Assembly: GCA_032719365.1 (NCBI GenBank)
Contig: CM064862.1
Location: 2,368,501 to 2,432,500 of the forward strand
Source of the DNA: Prinsepia uniflora
Taxonomy: Eukaryota > Streptophyta > Magnoliopsida > Rosales > Rosaceae
Direction of reading: 5' to 3'
DNA: 64,000 bases
Position 1 is the stretch's first letter, and every line of letters begins with the position of its first letter. The position numbers and the translations under genes are program-made. Positions 23,501 through 36,900 of this stretch are shown here, one piece after another. The notes beneath the pieces were generated by a model that saw nothing but the letters and a program-made list of their open reading frames with translations, was not told the DNA's origin and searched no databases.

Positions 23501-24052
23501 AGGAGTGTCAATGGGTCGTGTCTTATCGGGTTCGTGTCGTGTCATAATTCTGTTTTACCTAAATATGTCAAACTAGAACCCGAACCGTTTAATAATTGTG
23601 TCAAGGATGTCCAACCTGAATTCGACTTGTTAATGACCCAGGTAACTCGTCTAACCCGTATAACTCATTTAATAAACAGGTCATACTAGAAACCCAATTA
23701 ACATATGACTCGTTTGACCCGTTTAACATATTTCAACTATAAGATTTAATAGGTATTCAGGTAGGTAAATTGGTAGATATATGAGTTAGTAATGACACGT
23801 TTATTAAACGGGTCAATATACAGGTCAATATACGGATTACCAAGTTAACCCAAAATCTACCAATTTATTAAATGAGTTGACATGTCATTATACGGGTTAA
23901 CAGGTTGACCCGAAACTTACCCTTTTATTAAACGTGTCATAACGGGTTGACCCAAAAATGACCCGAAATTTTAATCGTACGGGTTGACTCGGGTAAATCT
24001 CGTGTGGGTTTTGAGTTGTATATCGAGTCGTATCAAAAATTACTACCCTTAA
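23501..24052. mobile_element. MITE-like element, 552 bp, with ~10-bp target duplication
   Basis: Flanked by TTGTAGCGGT at 23491-23500 and again at 24053-24062. The left tip AGGAGTGTCAATGGG and the right tip, read inward (TTAAGGGTAGTAAT), are only weakly inverted. The interior repeats phrases of the type 'cgggttaacaggttgacccg' and 'tttattaaacgggtc' in both orientations, giving fold-back potential. No coding capacity. A 9-10-bp duplication would fit Mutator-type elements better than the 8 bp of hAT. A related copy lies at 62443-63265. Confidence 0.7.
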
Positions 24053-26126
24053 TTGTAGCGGTCGAATTGGGGCTATGCATAAAACAATACTAATTAACTT
24101 TCAATGTATGTGTTATATCGTCGAGTTTTTAATTTACCTATTTATTGTGGTATGAATTCGTTATAGTGGGTTCCATATATAGTTCGGTTATGCATAAAAC
24201 GCTACTAGTTAACTTTTTGATGCCTCTCTATATCATCGAGTGCTTAATTTACTCGTTTATTTTGGTATGAGTTCGCTGCAATTACCCAAAAAAATTATAC
24301 AAATCCCAATTTGAGATAAAGAAAAAAAATATAGAGATGTATAATTAGTTCTAGACAAAGTAAGATTGGCACATGTTTGGTAGCTCCCCACATCACCAGC
24401 AATGGCAACTTTTATCCTCAAATCAACAGTTGGCAACAACATTAATCACAACCGTCCAACACATTTGTGAAATTCACATGTAACTAACTAAACACATGCA
24501 TCAATAATGCTTTGGTAGACGAGGAAGAAAAAAAAAAACAAAAATAATGAATAGTGTTAGTTATAAATTAATGAGATTTTTTTAAATAATTTTTTTATTG
24601 TTGTCAAGTCATATTTGTTTATTACATATTTATATAATTATTTACAAAGAATTTTCCGTTTAACATTTCTCATTGTTCATAATTTTGAGGTGATGCCTTT
24701 TGAAAATGTAAAATATTTTGTGCATTGATAATGCATGCAAATGGTAAAGGCCCTCCTATATTTTCAAAGTTAATTTGGTATATTGGAAGATGAGGTAAGG
24801 AAAATATTCTCCTATTAACAATGGTCCAACTTGTACGGGCATAAATTTGAGATATCTCAAGTTTTTGGTTCGATTTCTCTTGGATTATTCCTGTATAGTC
24901 AATTCTAAGGGTGTAGATGAGTTGGTTCGAGGGAAGAACTGAAGCTATATTAATTATATACCTTATTTTGCTTATTTTATGTAAACGTAGGCATAGTCAG
25001 TTGATCGATTCATCAGTTACTTTGCGAGTTCCTGATTAATCCCCTCTTCTCTGGTGAGGCCAAAGAACGAGGTGAGATTTTCATACTTAAAGCACATAGA
25101 TACTTAAACGCATATTCAATGTGGTATAACTTCTGAAATATGTTTCCCTATATATTATCAGATTATTATAAATCTAAATTTCTACTCAAGTTTTGAAGTA
25201 CATTACTACAAACACACATGCATTCTCTTTCTATCTTCTTTTGGTTTTGTCTCACCAATTAGGTCATATTTTCAACAAAAACAGACGCATACATATATAA
25301 ATCTATACAATTGCATTACAATATTTACCACCCGTACATAGTAAGGGTTAAAGAGCAACTCATGTGAACGAGAAAAAACAGAAAGATTTGGACCACAAAC
25401 AATTTGAAGAAAACGCGGATGCAGGTGGGAGTGTAGGACAAACATAAATCGTTTGATATACGCAGAGGCCGTCGTATCCATCTATATCTCATCTACTTTG
25501 CCATGCATGCAAGTACATATTATTCACGAGAAAGTAAAACAACAACTAACGAATTTATTATAAATAGTTACTTATAATAAGTTAAAACCACTGTTTTTGT
25601 AGTTGTTTCATCGACGGTTTTGGTGGGTACGTAGTCGTTTTCTCAATTACTAAGAACACGTAAGATGACTTTAAACATTTCTTGCAGTCTAGCAACCTAG
25701 CTTGAACACTGCTCGCACGTACGCAGGCAAGAACTGATGATTGGAACTAGATATTACGTTAAAAAAAATCAATTATTTATAGAATAAGCGAATTGATACG
25801 TGAGCTGGAGAAAAAATATAATCGGGTTCGAGTACTTGATACGATAGGTTAGGGGATTTTAATACGTTGAGGGTATACATAATCGATATATAATTTTGGA
25901 TCGTCTTTGACAGTTTGACAAAATTAAGTGATATCGAGTCGATTGACACCATTGATGTTCATTTTGAATTTCCAAATCGTTCAATTTGGCGATCTTGATC
26001 AGAATCATATCCGGTTGGGGATAGCGTGTTCTGAATAGCGCGCCATAACTCTTTTCAAAATTTTTTGAAGACTAGAAAATGAAATACCAAGTGAAATCAA
26101 GTCTCGTCGATTGTGTCAGAATACAA

Positions 26127-26222
26127 GAAATTAAGTCAGCGCCAATGCTTGTCTTGCTAGATTGGAAGACATGTGAAATTAAGTCAGTGCCAATGGTTGT
26201 CCTGCTAGATTGGAAGACATGT
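26127..26222. repeat. 48-bp tandem duplication
   Basis: The unit from GAAATTAAGTCAG to GGAAGACATGT occurs at 26127-26174 and again at 26175-26222 with three differences. Confidence 0.85.
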
Positions 26223-27263
26223 GATTGAATAAGAACAAAGAAATGCACATGGAAATAAGTCATCATGGCTTTTTTTATTATTGCTTTTGGAATCTATACT
26301 CATCGGCCATTATAGCCAAGGAAGGTGTTTATGCATGGGGGGCTTTACTTAGTTATGGTGTTTCGCACTTCTTTTTTCCCTGTCGTCAATGATCCATAGT
26401 CTTCTTTTGTTAGTGCTCTTCGCATTAGTCAAACTATAATAACCGAATGGCCAACTTTGGAAATTGGAGAGATGTTTATTAGCGTTAAATTAGGGTTAAA
26501 GACAGCTTAGGGGTTAATAGTTATTTTTTGTTTTTACATGTCGGTTAACAGTATAAAATTTCTCGAAAAGTAGACTCTTGGACAAAAAGTATATATATAT
26601 TTCGGAATGTTGTTTAACTATGCCCCGTGATATATGTAGGGACCCAAATGCTGCAAATTTGCAGAGATTGTTTGCGTTGGGGCTATATGTACTGTAGTAA
26701 GTTATGGAAATATCGAAGACGTTATACCTCTACGTACGGTGAAAACTTCTTAATACGTGGTAATTATTAATTAATACAACGAATTATAATTTTTTTGGGT
26801 AGGAGCTATTTAAAATTGTGTGGTAATGTTAGCTTCGAGGGTGATTTTATCGAAATTGGAGATTTGATGTTTTTTTTTTCCTTCCAGTTGAATTCGTCTG
26901 GTAGAACTTTTTAAAATAAATTTAAGAAGATGTGAACTTATATATTCTCATTTTTTTCATTGTATTATTCCTTATAGAATTTGAATATTTTTGAATCTAC
27001 TCGCGAACTTTCTAGCCTTCGTGATTACAAAATAATACAAGAACTTTACAAAAGGTCGCTAGTAAAGGTTACCATTCATTATTATTTATTGGTGTCTCAT
27101 TTTATTGGCTCATATATAACTTCATACTGACGTTAATTTGCTAGCTGAAATGAATGGATTGATGAGGAAGCTTGACTATATATTGGCACTAGCTAGCTAC
27201 CTACCTTTTTTTTTTCTTTTGGCAGAAAGCAAGAAAGCACCAGGTAGCTAGCTACTTGCTGCA

Positions 27264-27321
27264 AATGAATATGATTCCATCGATGACTCACTAATGAATA
27301 TGATTCCATCGATGACTCACT
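27264..27321. repeat. 29-bp tandem duplication
   Basis: AATGAATATGATTCCATCGA-containing unit repeated exactly, starting at 27264 and 27293. Confidence 0.85.
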
Positions 27322-27734
27322 GGAAAAGTGGTACCAAAGCTCAGATAAATATTAGGCCCCTGAAGAACGGAGACAAGGAGGTTAATTAATTGGATTTCAA
27401 GTAAGTTTTACTCTCAAAATTAAATGTCAATGGTCGTCGATCATGAAAATGATGAAGAATGATGGTCATGTTGTCCATATATGGTGAATTAGTACTCTTT
27501 GTTTCATAAATTCTAGGTAAAATATTTATACATATTTTGTTTTTGTTTTTTTAATTTTGGTTTATAGAAAAATTCATAAATTATGCCATGAATTTAAATA
27601 AAATTATATTGAAAATTGAAAATAATACTCGGTGTGAATCACAACAAATTGGAATGAAGAAAAAAAAAATGTAGTAGAGCCAAATATATTTGCTTCCACT
27701 CGTATATGTTAAAAATATAACGCCGTTGACAATT

Positions 27735-27835
27735 GCCCCTAAAAACCAGCTATTTTCGCCCCTAAAATTCAGCTATATCTGCCTCCACAAAACAGCCATA
27801 TCCGCCCCTACAATATAGCCATATCCGCCCCAAAT
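27735..27835. repeat. 23-bp tandem repeat, about 4.4 units
   Basis: Units start at 27735, 27758, 27781, 27804 and 27827, each of the form GCCCCTAAAATTCAGCTATAT with substitutions. Spacing is exactly 23 bp. Confidence 0.8.
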
Positions 27836-29482
27836 GCTTAACTGATCCACTTCTACCCGTTTTCTAAATTCAAACTATTCAACGTGGCAAGAAAATAGTT
27901 AGGGCAGATATTCATTCCTTTCCGCCCCTGTTTTTTAATGTAAACGGTTTTTATAACGACATTTTCTGCATCTGCCCCGCATATTATTAGAAGAAAATAT
28001 TCTCCAAAAAATGTATTCCCTTCTATTTCTTTGCTTTTTCGTCGCATTGTATACGGGAATAAGTAACAAATAAAAATGGTGCAGAGAAAGCCTATAAGAT
28101 TAAGATCCCAACTTTCTTGTTGCAAAGGTGACGTTGAATACTCTATAAACAGAATTTTTGTCAGGCTTATAAGCCGCCAAGCCCATTCAGTTCATGGGCT
28201 TGATGACCCATGAACACACCATACACAAGATCAAGACTTTCCCGCTCGAAACTCCGCCCTTAGTCCTAACGCTAAGAACTTCACATTTAGCTGCAAAGTT
28301 TGAGTTTGAATTTGTCTTAATTGATTAGTTTTTTTTTTGGTTGGAAGAGATGTTCTATTGAAACATGTAGAAATAGTACAACGGATAGGCGATTAACTTA
28401 TCATGAACACAAATGTGATCAGTAAGAATAATAGCAAAATTTAAAAATAATTACGGTCTGAAATGATTAACCGGGAACAAAAATACAATAAAAGTGCCAA
28501 CTACAAGCTAGGTACTATACTAGCATTACATATTTCCTCAAACAAGAATAATGATTAAACTTGAGATACTGGCTTATTAAAAAACCTTGATAGAAAAATC
28601 TCTTGAGATAAAAACCTAGCCGAAGGAAAAAAAGTGCAGCGTTCAGCAAAGAAATGGTAAATATTGGAGATGATTCTATTGGTGACGTTGAGAGTAAAAT
28701 ATTATGTATTTGTGGAACTGCAAAACAAAGAGGGAGAATATTGGTGCTTGATTATGAATTGAATTATCGAAATAATTACAATCTTATTTGCTATAAGATA
28801 AATAAACGGAAATTAAGACAAACCCTTTAAAAAAAAACCAAATTTAGACAAGAAAAATTGGAAAGAAAGAAGGGAAACAAAAAAGCAATCTAAAACTAGT
28901 AAAGAAAAAGAAAGGAAGACGGGAGAGTGAAAGGCGGGGGAAGAGGGAAGCGAAAAAAAATTAAAAGAATAAAAAAAATTAAAAGAATAAAAAAAATTAA
29001 AAGCCATATATTAGTATATTACATCACTGCTAAAAAATGTAAGTAATGTAAGAGTAAGAATCAAACTCACAATAACATCATTATCACGTCACGCTTATAG
29101 GCCCACCACATTGTGCGACCATGGCACGGCAGCCACCGACATCGACACGTCGTATATTTCTTTGGCGGCTCTAGCGGCTGCCTCCCGGGTCGGCTAAGTC
29201 CGGGATGGTCCAAGCACAGATTTTTACACCCGTATATAATTTTGGTGCTTTGCGTTGAGGACACGTAGTAGAGGCGAAAAGTTGGAAAAGCCCGAGTGAA
29301 CATTGACAGTTAGTTGGCAAGGCCAACCGCCAAAGCAACAACAAATCCACCACCAACCATAGCAAAAGGGAAAACGGCCCAAGTCCTCATCTTTCCACCG
29401 AAAACAGCCACAACGAACCCTCTTTCAGTTCTTTCAGCCTTCAACCTCCGCTCGAGGGGATCTCAACACCGTCACCGCCACC

Positions 29483-30870
29483 ATGTGGCGCTCTTTCTGG
29501 CGCTCCATCGACCGCTTCTCTCTCCAGTACTTCAAGCAAGTTTCTAACTTTCTTGAACTAATTTACATTTTACTCACATTTCAATGAAATTAGGGTTTTA
29601 CACTTTACTAGCTCCTCGTTGAACCTGAATAATTGTAAGTAGGTTTGAGCAAGTAGTTCAATTTGGCCTCTTTTTAATTGAATTTTTTCCACTGAATTAG
29701 GAGTCTTTCGCATTTTTCTTGGTTTCCTAAAATGTATGTAGTAGATGTGGTTTTGATGGGGGAACCTGAACAAGAAGGTCGGCAATGGAGCTATTCTAGA
29801 GTTTTAACTTATTGTAAATACGAGGGTACAGCGAGAGAGTGTTGGGCGGATTTTAGTTACTCATCCGCTTACCGATTTCAAAACCCCCGTTTCTGGAAAT
29901 GAAAAGATAACGCATACGTTGTTGCTTTAACTGGTTTCCAAAACCAAGGGTATCGTCATATGTCTATGCAAGTTCGGGCCAATTATGCTTTAATAAGTGG
30001 AAATATAACCCTTATATATACTATTAAAGTAATAATATTGAATACTTCTTTTTATCTTGTTGTCGTTAGGCACGTAATCAATGAACTGCGGCAGATCAAA
30101 GTTGTGGACAGGCATAACAGGGTAACTTTTTGACTTTTGTATAATTTCATTTCAGTTAATTTGTAAATCATCATCCCTATTTTCTTCTCTGTAAGTCTCT
30201 GACTCATATATCTCTGTTTCCTCTCTGACTCATATATCTCTGTTTCCTCTCATACTCTCTACCAGGAATTAGTCATAGATTTATTACAGTCCATAGTGGA
30301 GCTAGTTACTTATGGAGATAGACAAGACCCACTGATTTTCGAGTATGAAATGTTGTTCATGGTAAACCTTCTCTATGTGGATGCTTTTCATTTTCTTTTT
30401 CGTATTCTTATTGTTGTTTATAACTTATATGCAGATATTTTATGGAATACCAAGTTTTAGCAGAATTTGTTCGCGTGCTAAAGATCAGTTCAAATTCAAG
30501 AATTGAGGCACCGTTGCTTCAGTATCTGAGTATAATGATTCAAAACATGAATAATGACCATTCAATTTGTATGATTCTAAATGCTGTTAATCAATACTTA
30601 CGATAACTCCTTCAATTGTTAGGTTACAGAAGATTTTGTTAGGAATCATGTTGGAAAATCAGATCTAGATGCCTATTCTGTTTTTTCATTTTTTTCTCTT
30701 TCAAATGTCATTTGGTTATTCTTCTTGCTTGTATTGGTGACACCTTGATGGTTTTTTATGCAGACTATTGTTTTAGCAATGATCATATCAACAACATTAT
30801 AGGACATAGGTTTGAATTTGGAGGAGATCTAGCCTTATATTACGTATCCTTTCTTAGGTCTCTCTCTCTC

Positions 30871-30928
<58 letters not shown>

Positions 30929-33900
30929 CAGGACACAACAGTATAAACTCTTATTTGGTAAATTAGTTGAACTAGTTTGAGTTTTATCCTTGAATTGCAG
31001 TCTCAGCTTGATTTTGTCATTACTTGCGTAGTTTATTCTTTTCTGATGCCCGTCTCTCTCTAATCAGAGCAGTGAGCAATAAACTAAACAATGACACGCT
31101 TTGCCTTCTTCTGAAGGTTCATGGGGTAAGTTAAAGCATTTTGTGTAAGTTTAGGACCATTCATGTACATGTTCTAAGTGAGGTCTTAAAATTCAAGAAG
31201 CAATAACTTTAAGTGTTAGGTTTTGGCCGTTAAGGGTTCAGTCTGTTACAATAGAGCATGTTTAGGGCCCTCAAGGCTTGGTCCAATCATTGGCATTATC
31301 ATTGTCTTAGGTGCTGGCTTGTAATGCCATTCATCAATTGGAGGCATGTTTTTTCGTCCTTTCATCATCTAGGCTTGAAAAAACTTATAAAATTTGTTCT
31401 TATATTTTATGTTGTTTCCAAGCCTAGTGAGTTACAGGAAATGATTGTCACTATTTCAATATTTGATACATTAGGTAACGACCCTCTCAAATTTTGCGTT
31501 GCCTTTACTTAGCTTAGGTGTGAAGCTAAATTGTTTATAGCGTTTGGAAAGTTGGGAACTTTGTCCCGTGTACATGTATGCTTTACATGTTCCCTAACAA
31601 ATTTATTTCCATGTCTCTCTTCAATCGCAGGATGTTGTAGTCTCATTTCCCCTGTATACTGAGGCTCTCAAATTAGCTGAACATGGGGAAAAGATGATAC
31701 GGACAGCTATCCGTGCATTAACCCTCAGTATATATAATGGTATGGTTTTTGTATCTTTAATTTTTGTATGGTCTATTACTAGAATAGATTTATGAAATTT
31801 TGGGTTACACTTTGGTAATTTGAAATAGTTGGTTTTTGCTTGTGCAGTTGGTGATGATATGGTTTATCAATATATAACAACTCCTCCAGTCTCGAAGTAT
31901 TTCTCGGACTTGGTTTCAAGCTTAAGCAAGCAATTTTTTCATCTCGATGCTCTTGTCCATAATACAGAGTGAGTATCTCATCTCGATGCAATTTTTTCAT
32001 CTCGATATTCATAAGTAATATGCTGAAGAGTTACATATTGATGCAGGATGCGTACACATCAAAAGAGAAAAGAACTGCTTTTGGAAACTGATAAGATTGT
32101 CGATGATCTGTATTACTTTAAGGACATGCTTGATGTTGGCGAGCCTCGTTTGAGTAGAGCAGTTACCGAAAATCTTCTCAGAATTTTAATCTTCCCCATA
32201 TTACTCCCATTACTGCAGTTAGGGCAGAGTAATGTAAGATATTCTTCCTCTTATCCACTTCATGAGGAACAAAAATACCTTTTGTTGGTAGCCATACCTT
32301 TTGGAAAATGTAGAATTGAATATGTGCACGTTAATTTATTGGATGATGTAGTATAGTGGTTTTCTTATAAGGAGCTGTGCTATATTATTGATTCATTTTC
32401 ATATGCATGATTGGGACAGGGCTATGTTTTGGTTTTGTTTGGTTTTTACTCTATTTATTTTGAACTGACGTTGCTTTGGTTTGGTATAGCACAAACCCAC
32501 CAAAGTGGCTCAAAATTGGCCTAGCTTACATGTTTAGGTTTTTTGATCCGTACTTCGTACAATATTATGACTTGTGAAACTCCTAGCTTGGTGGAAGAGC
32601 ATAAAAAATGTGAAATTTTGTCGTGATCTAGTATATCCTTATGGATGGTGCGCTTGCATTTTTCAGTCTAGCTGCTGTTATGGTTGAATTTGATGTTATT
32701 GTTTGAATTATTTATTACGATCTGTTGAAGCCCAATAAGTTACCGTCAGTCCTCTTAACTGCCAATAGGTTGGGTCAAGATCTGATCCCATTCCAGGTTT
32801 TCCCAGAATTTATGTTTGTTACTCTTAACTAAGGATGAGGGTTTAAGTTTGTATCCAATTTTAAAGATTTCATACGCAGTCCAATTGAATTCAAAATATG
32901 TAGATGAATCCAATTTAGATTGTAATTTGATCAAACAGTAAATTAGAAAAGAATATATACTTCTATACATCTGTATGAATGATCAGCATTTGGTAAAAAT
33001 CAGAATGGTAATGACAAGCCAGTGCAAACTCAGTTATATAAGCTGCATTAGTTGCACAAAGAATTCATGAATAAAGTACTTTCCTTTATGCTGTAATCAT
33101 TTGGCATTTTATTCATGTTCCAGGGATCAAATCTGTCTGCCGTCACATCTTTTTATACTGTTGCTCTTCTTCTTCAAGTCATTGGTGGAAAATGCATGTC
33201 CAACTCCGTCGCTGTAGTTATTTTATATCCTTATATGACTGCAAGCGTGAGAGGTGCTATTGAAAGGGACTCTACTGAGAGCGCCAGTCATGCTATATCT
33301 CTATTGAGCGAAATGGGAAAAGTAGTATCTTCTACTGAAGGAGCAGAAAACACTAGCTTCCCTAGAGATACTCTCTCCAATAAAAGGTTGTTACATTTCT
33401 GTTTGGTTTTATAAACTCCCCTCAGAATTTATTTATTTTCAAAAAAAGGAAAAGAAAAGAGAGGTAAAGCGTATTTTCTTTTTCAAACTGTAGAAGTTTA
33501 GGATTTAATGATTTCATTTACAAGCCAATAAGGCATATTTATACAGGTGTGTTTGGGAGATAAGACAAAACAGTTATCTCCCATCTTTAACCTAATTAGG
33601 ACATTTGTCCTGTATTACAACTGTTATTAACTAATCTAGGGACAGGTGTCTAATCTAGTTTAGGCCTAGGCACAGCAGTACACAACTCTGTCCTTTGAGT
33701 ACGTGTACACTGTTCTACATCCCCCCGCAAACTAGGACCCGTGGGGTGACTAGTTTGGAGGCAAGACTGCAATGTCGTGTCACAGGGAGGCCCTTTGTGA
33801 ACAAATCAGCTATCTAATGTTGTGAGGGCACAAACCTGACCTGATGAGATCCAGAAGCCTCTCTCTCTCAGGAAGTGATAATCCAATGCAATATGCTTGG

Positions 33901-36900
33901 TGCGGGCATGAAAAACTGGATTGCTGGTCATGTAGGATGTACTTAAGTTGTCACAGTGAAGGAGAATAGGAAGGTGGGGTAGGATGTGGAGTTCCCGAAG
34001 TAGACTGAGAAGCCAGAGAGTATCTGCACATGTGTAGGCTAGAGCACGGTATTCTGCTTCGGAGCTGGAGCGGGAGACAGTCTTATGTTTCTTTGCACAC
34101 CAGGAGATGAGATTGGGACCTAAGAAGAGGCAGAAACCAATGACTGAGTGGCGGGTGCAAGGGCAGCCGGCCCAATCAACATCCGAATAGGCGTGAATGG
34201 TGAGGGGAAAAGGTGAGCGCTGAAGGTGAATACCAGTGCCCAAGGTACCTTTTAAGTAGTGGATGATCCTCTTTACTGCCTTGAAATGGATGTCCGTGGG
34301 GTTGCTCATAAACTGAGCAACATGTTGTACTGCATAGGAAATGTCAGGGTGTGTTAAGGTTAGGTAGAGTAGGGCCCCAACAAGTTGCCGGAAGACTGAG
34401 GCATCAGGTAGAGGGTGTCCAATATGGGCAGAGAGAGTGGATTTGGCAGCAATAGGAGTTGGGGCTGGTTTGCAATCAGAGAGACCACTTCTCTGGAGAA
34501 TGTCAGTGGTATATTTTGTTTGGGTGAGGTGTAGGCCAGCAGCAGTCTGGGAGGCTTCAATCCCAAGAAAATAATGTAGGGGACCTAGGTCTTTGATAGC
34601 AAATTCCTTGGCCAAGGTGGTCATGAAGGATGAAACCGTTGATTTGGAACTACCTGTCAACACAATATCATTGACATAGAGCAGTAAAAGCATGATAGAG
34701 GGGTTATGGCGAAAGATAAACATTGAAGGGTCAGCTCGACTTTGTGTGAAATCTTAGGTGAGGAGGAAGGAACTGAAACGATCAAACCAGGCTCTAGGGG
34801 CTTGCTTAAGGCCATAGAGGGCTTTGTGCAGGTGACAGACCAGGTGAGGATTCTGAGGATCAATGAAGCCTGGGGGCTGTTGCATATAGACTTCCTCGGT
34901 AAGGTTGCCATGGAGGAAGGCATTGGTCACATCCAGTTGTCGCAGTGGCCAGTTAAGGGAGACGGCAATGGCAAGAACCACACGAATGGTAGCGGGCTTG
35001 ACAACGGGGCTGAATGTTTCCTGATAATCAAGTCCAGCCAATTGGTGAAAGTCCTTGGCCACAAGACGGGCTTTGTAACGCTCAAGGGAACCATCTGCTT
35101 TCCTCTTGATGCGATAGACCCATTTGCAGCCTATTGCATTGGCATGGGGAGGAAGGGGAACGAGGGACCAGGTCTTTTGCTGGATAAGGGCAGAATACTC
35201 CTGCTGCATTGCTTGGGTCCAATGGGAAAATTTAGATGCTTGTTTGTAGGTGGAGGGTTCTTTATTGTTGTCCAGAAGAACAGAGAAAATTTGAGGGAGT
35301 GGGTATCGAGATGTGTATAAGAGATTTCTGCATTTAGAAATCCCGTTTTTGCTGCGGGTAATCATGGGGTGTGTGTTGCGGGGGGGAGGGACAGTGGGAG
35401 AGGGAGAGTGAGGCGGAATTTCTGGTGAAGTTGGATGAGGCTGAGTTGAAGTGAAACTCTGGGAGTGTAAGGTTGGATCGGAAGGCATTGGAGATCGTGT
35501 CGGTGTTGAAAGGGAGGGAGAAGTTTGGTGAGAAGAGGAGTTTGTTGTTTGTGGAGGTGAATGACGTGGAGAGGAAGACATGGGCTCACGGTTTGGGATG
35601 GGGAAGGGCTGTTGGGCTCAGGAGATGGGCCAGTTTCATTTAAGTGTGGATTGAGGGGTGTGTAGGGAAAGGAAAGGCGGTTTCATTAAATACCACATGT
35701 CGGCTGATATAAACACGTCCAATGGGGACGTGGAGACATCGATAACCTGCGTGTTGGGTACTATAGCCAATAAACATGCAGGGGAGAGAACGGGCTTCAA
35801 GTTTGTGCTTGGTATAATCACCAAGATAGGGGAAACACATGGAACCAAATGTGCGAAGGCTGTGGTAGGGTGGCTGTTTGCCATGGAGGAGAAAATATGG
35901 GGAGTTCCAAGCAAGAAGAGGTGTGGGAAGCAAGTTGACCAGAAAGACAGCAGTAGTGATGGCTTCAGCCCAGTATTGGTAAGGGAGGCCAGCAGTAATA
36001 AGAAGGGTTCGGCCCATTTTTGAGAGATGGCGGTGTTTCCTCTCAGCTATACCATTTTGTTGAGGGGTGTGAGGGCAGGAAAATCGGTGATGAATGCCAT
36101 GGGTAGAACGGAATTCCTGAAAGGCATGGTTGGCAAATTCTTTGCCACCATCACGCTGGAAGATTTTTATGGGTGTGGAGTAGTGGGTGTGAACATAGGT
36201 AAAAAAGCTTTTGAAGGTAGCAAACCCTTCAGATTTGAGACGAAGAGGAAAGAGCCATGTGTAACGTGTATATTCATCAGTAAATAGGACATAATAACGA
36301 AATCCAAAAACAGATGGAACGGGATACATCCAAACATCAGAGTGAACAACATCAAATGGTGTTATTGATTGTCTTACAAGAGGAGAAAAAGATAAACGAC
36401 TTGATTTTCCTAGGGCACAGTGATTACAAAAAAAAAGAATTGAAAGAAACAGCGGAGCAGAGTTGATGTTGGTTGCATAACTTGCGCATGACTTGGTGTG
36501 ATGGTTGGCCTAGTTGTTGGTGCCAGAGAGTTGGGGATGCAGTGGTCATGAAAGCTTGAGGAGAGGTGGATGATCGAGCAGGTGGAATGGGGTAGAGTCC
36601 GTTCTTACAGAGGCCCTGAAAGAGGACAAATTTGGTAAGGAGATCTTGAATGACAAAATGATTGGGGTAGAAGGTGATGCTGACAGCATTATCTTTGGTA
36701 AACTGTGCGACAGATAACAGATTTTTCTGGCTTGAAGGGACATGAAGAACATTAAAAAGATTAAAGGCATAGGGACCAGAATGGAAGAGGATGTTACCAG
36801 TATGTTGGATAGGAAGGGTGGTACCATTGCCAATCATAACCTGATCATTGGAGGGTGGGGAAGTGGTGGATGCAGGTGCTGGTGTCATGGTGACATGATG

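Larger units (their letters stand above)
24063..29300. other. intergenic AT-rich DNA with small tandem repeats
   Basis: No gene is supported in these 5.2 kb. Identified structures are three short tandem repeats (26127-26222, 27264-27321, 27735-27835). An A-rich minus-strand low-complexity frame lies near 28813-29007. Confidence 0.5.

Noticed and set aside
28540..28660. Phrase resembling a common plant repeat ('aaaaccttgatag...aaaaacctagccgaagg')
   Set aside because: Seems familiar from dispersed plant repeats, but I found no ends or second copy here to support a call.
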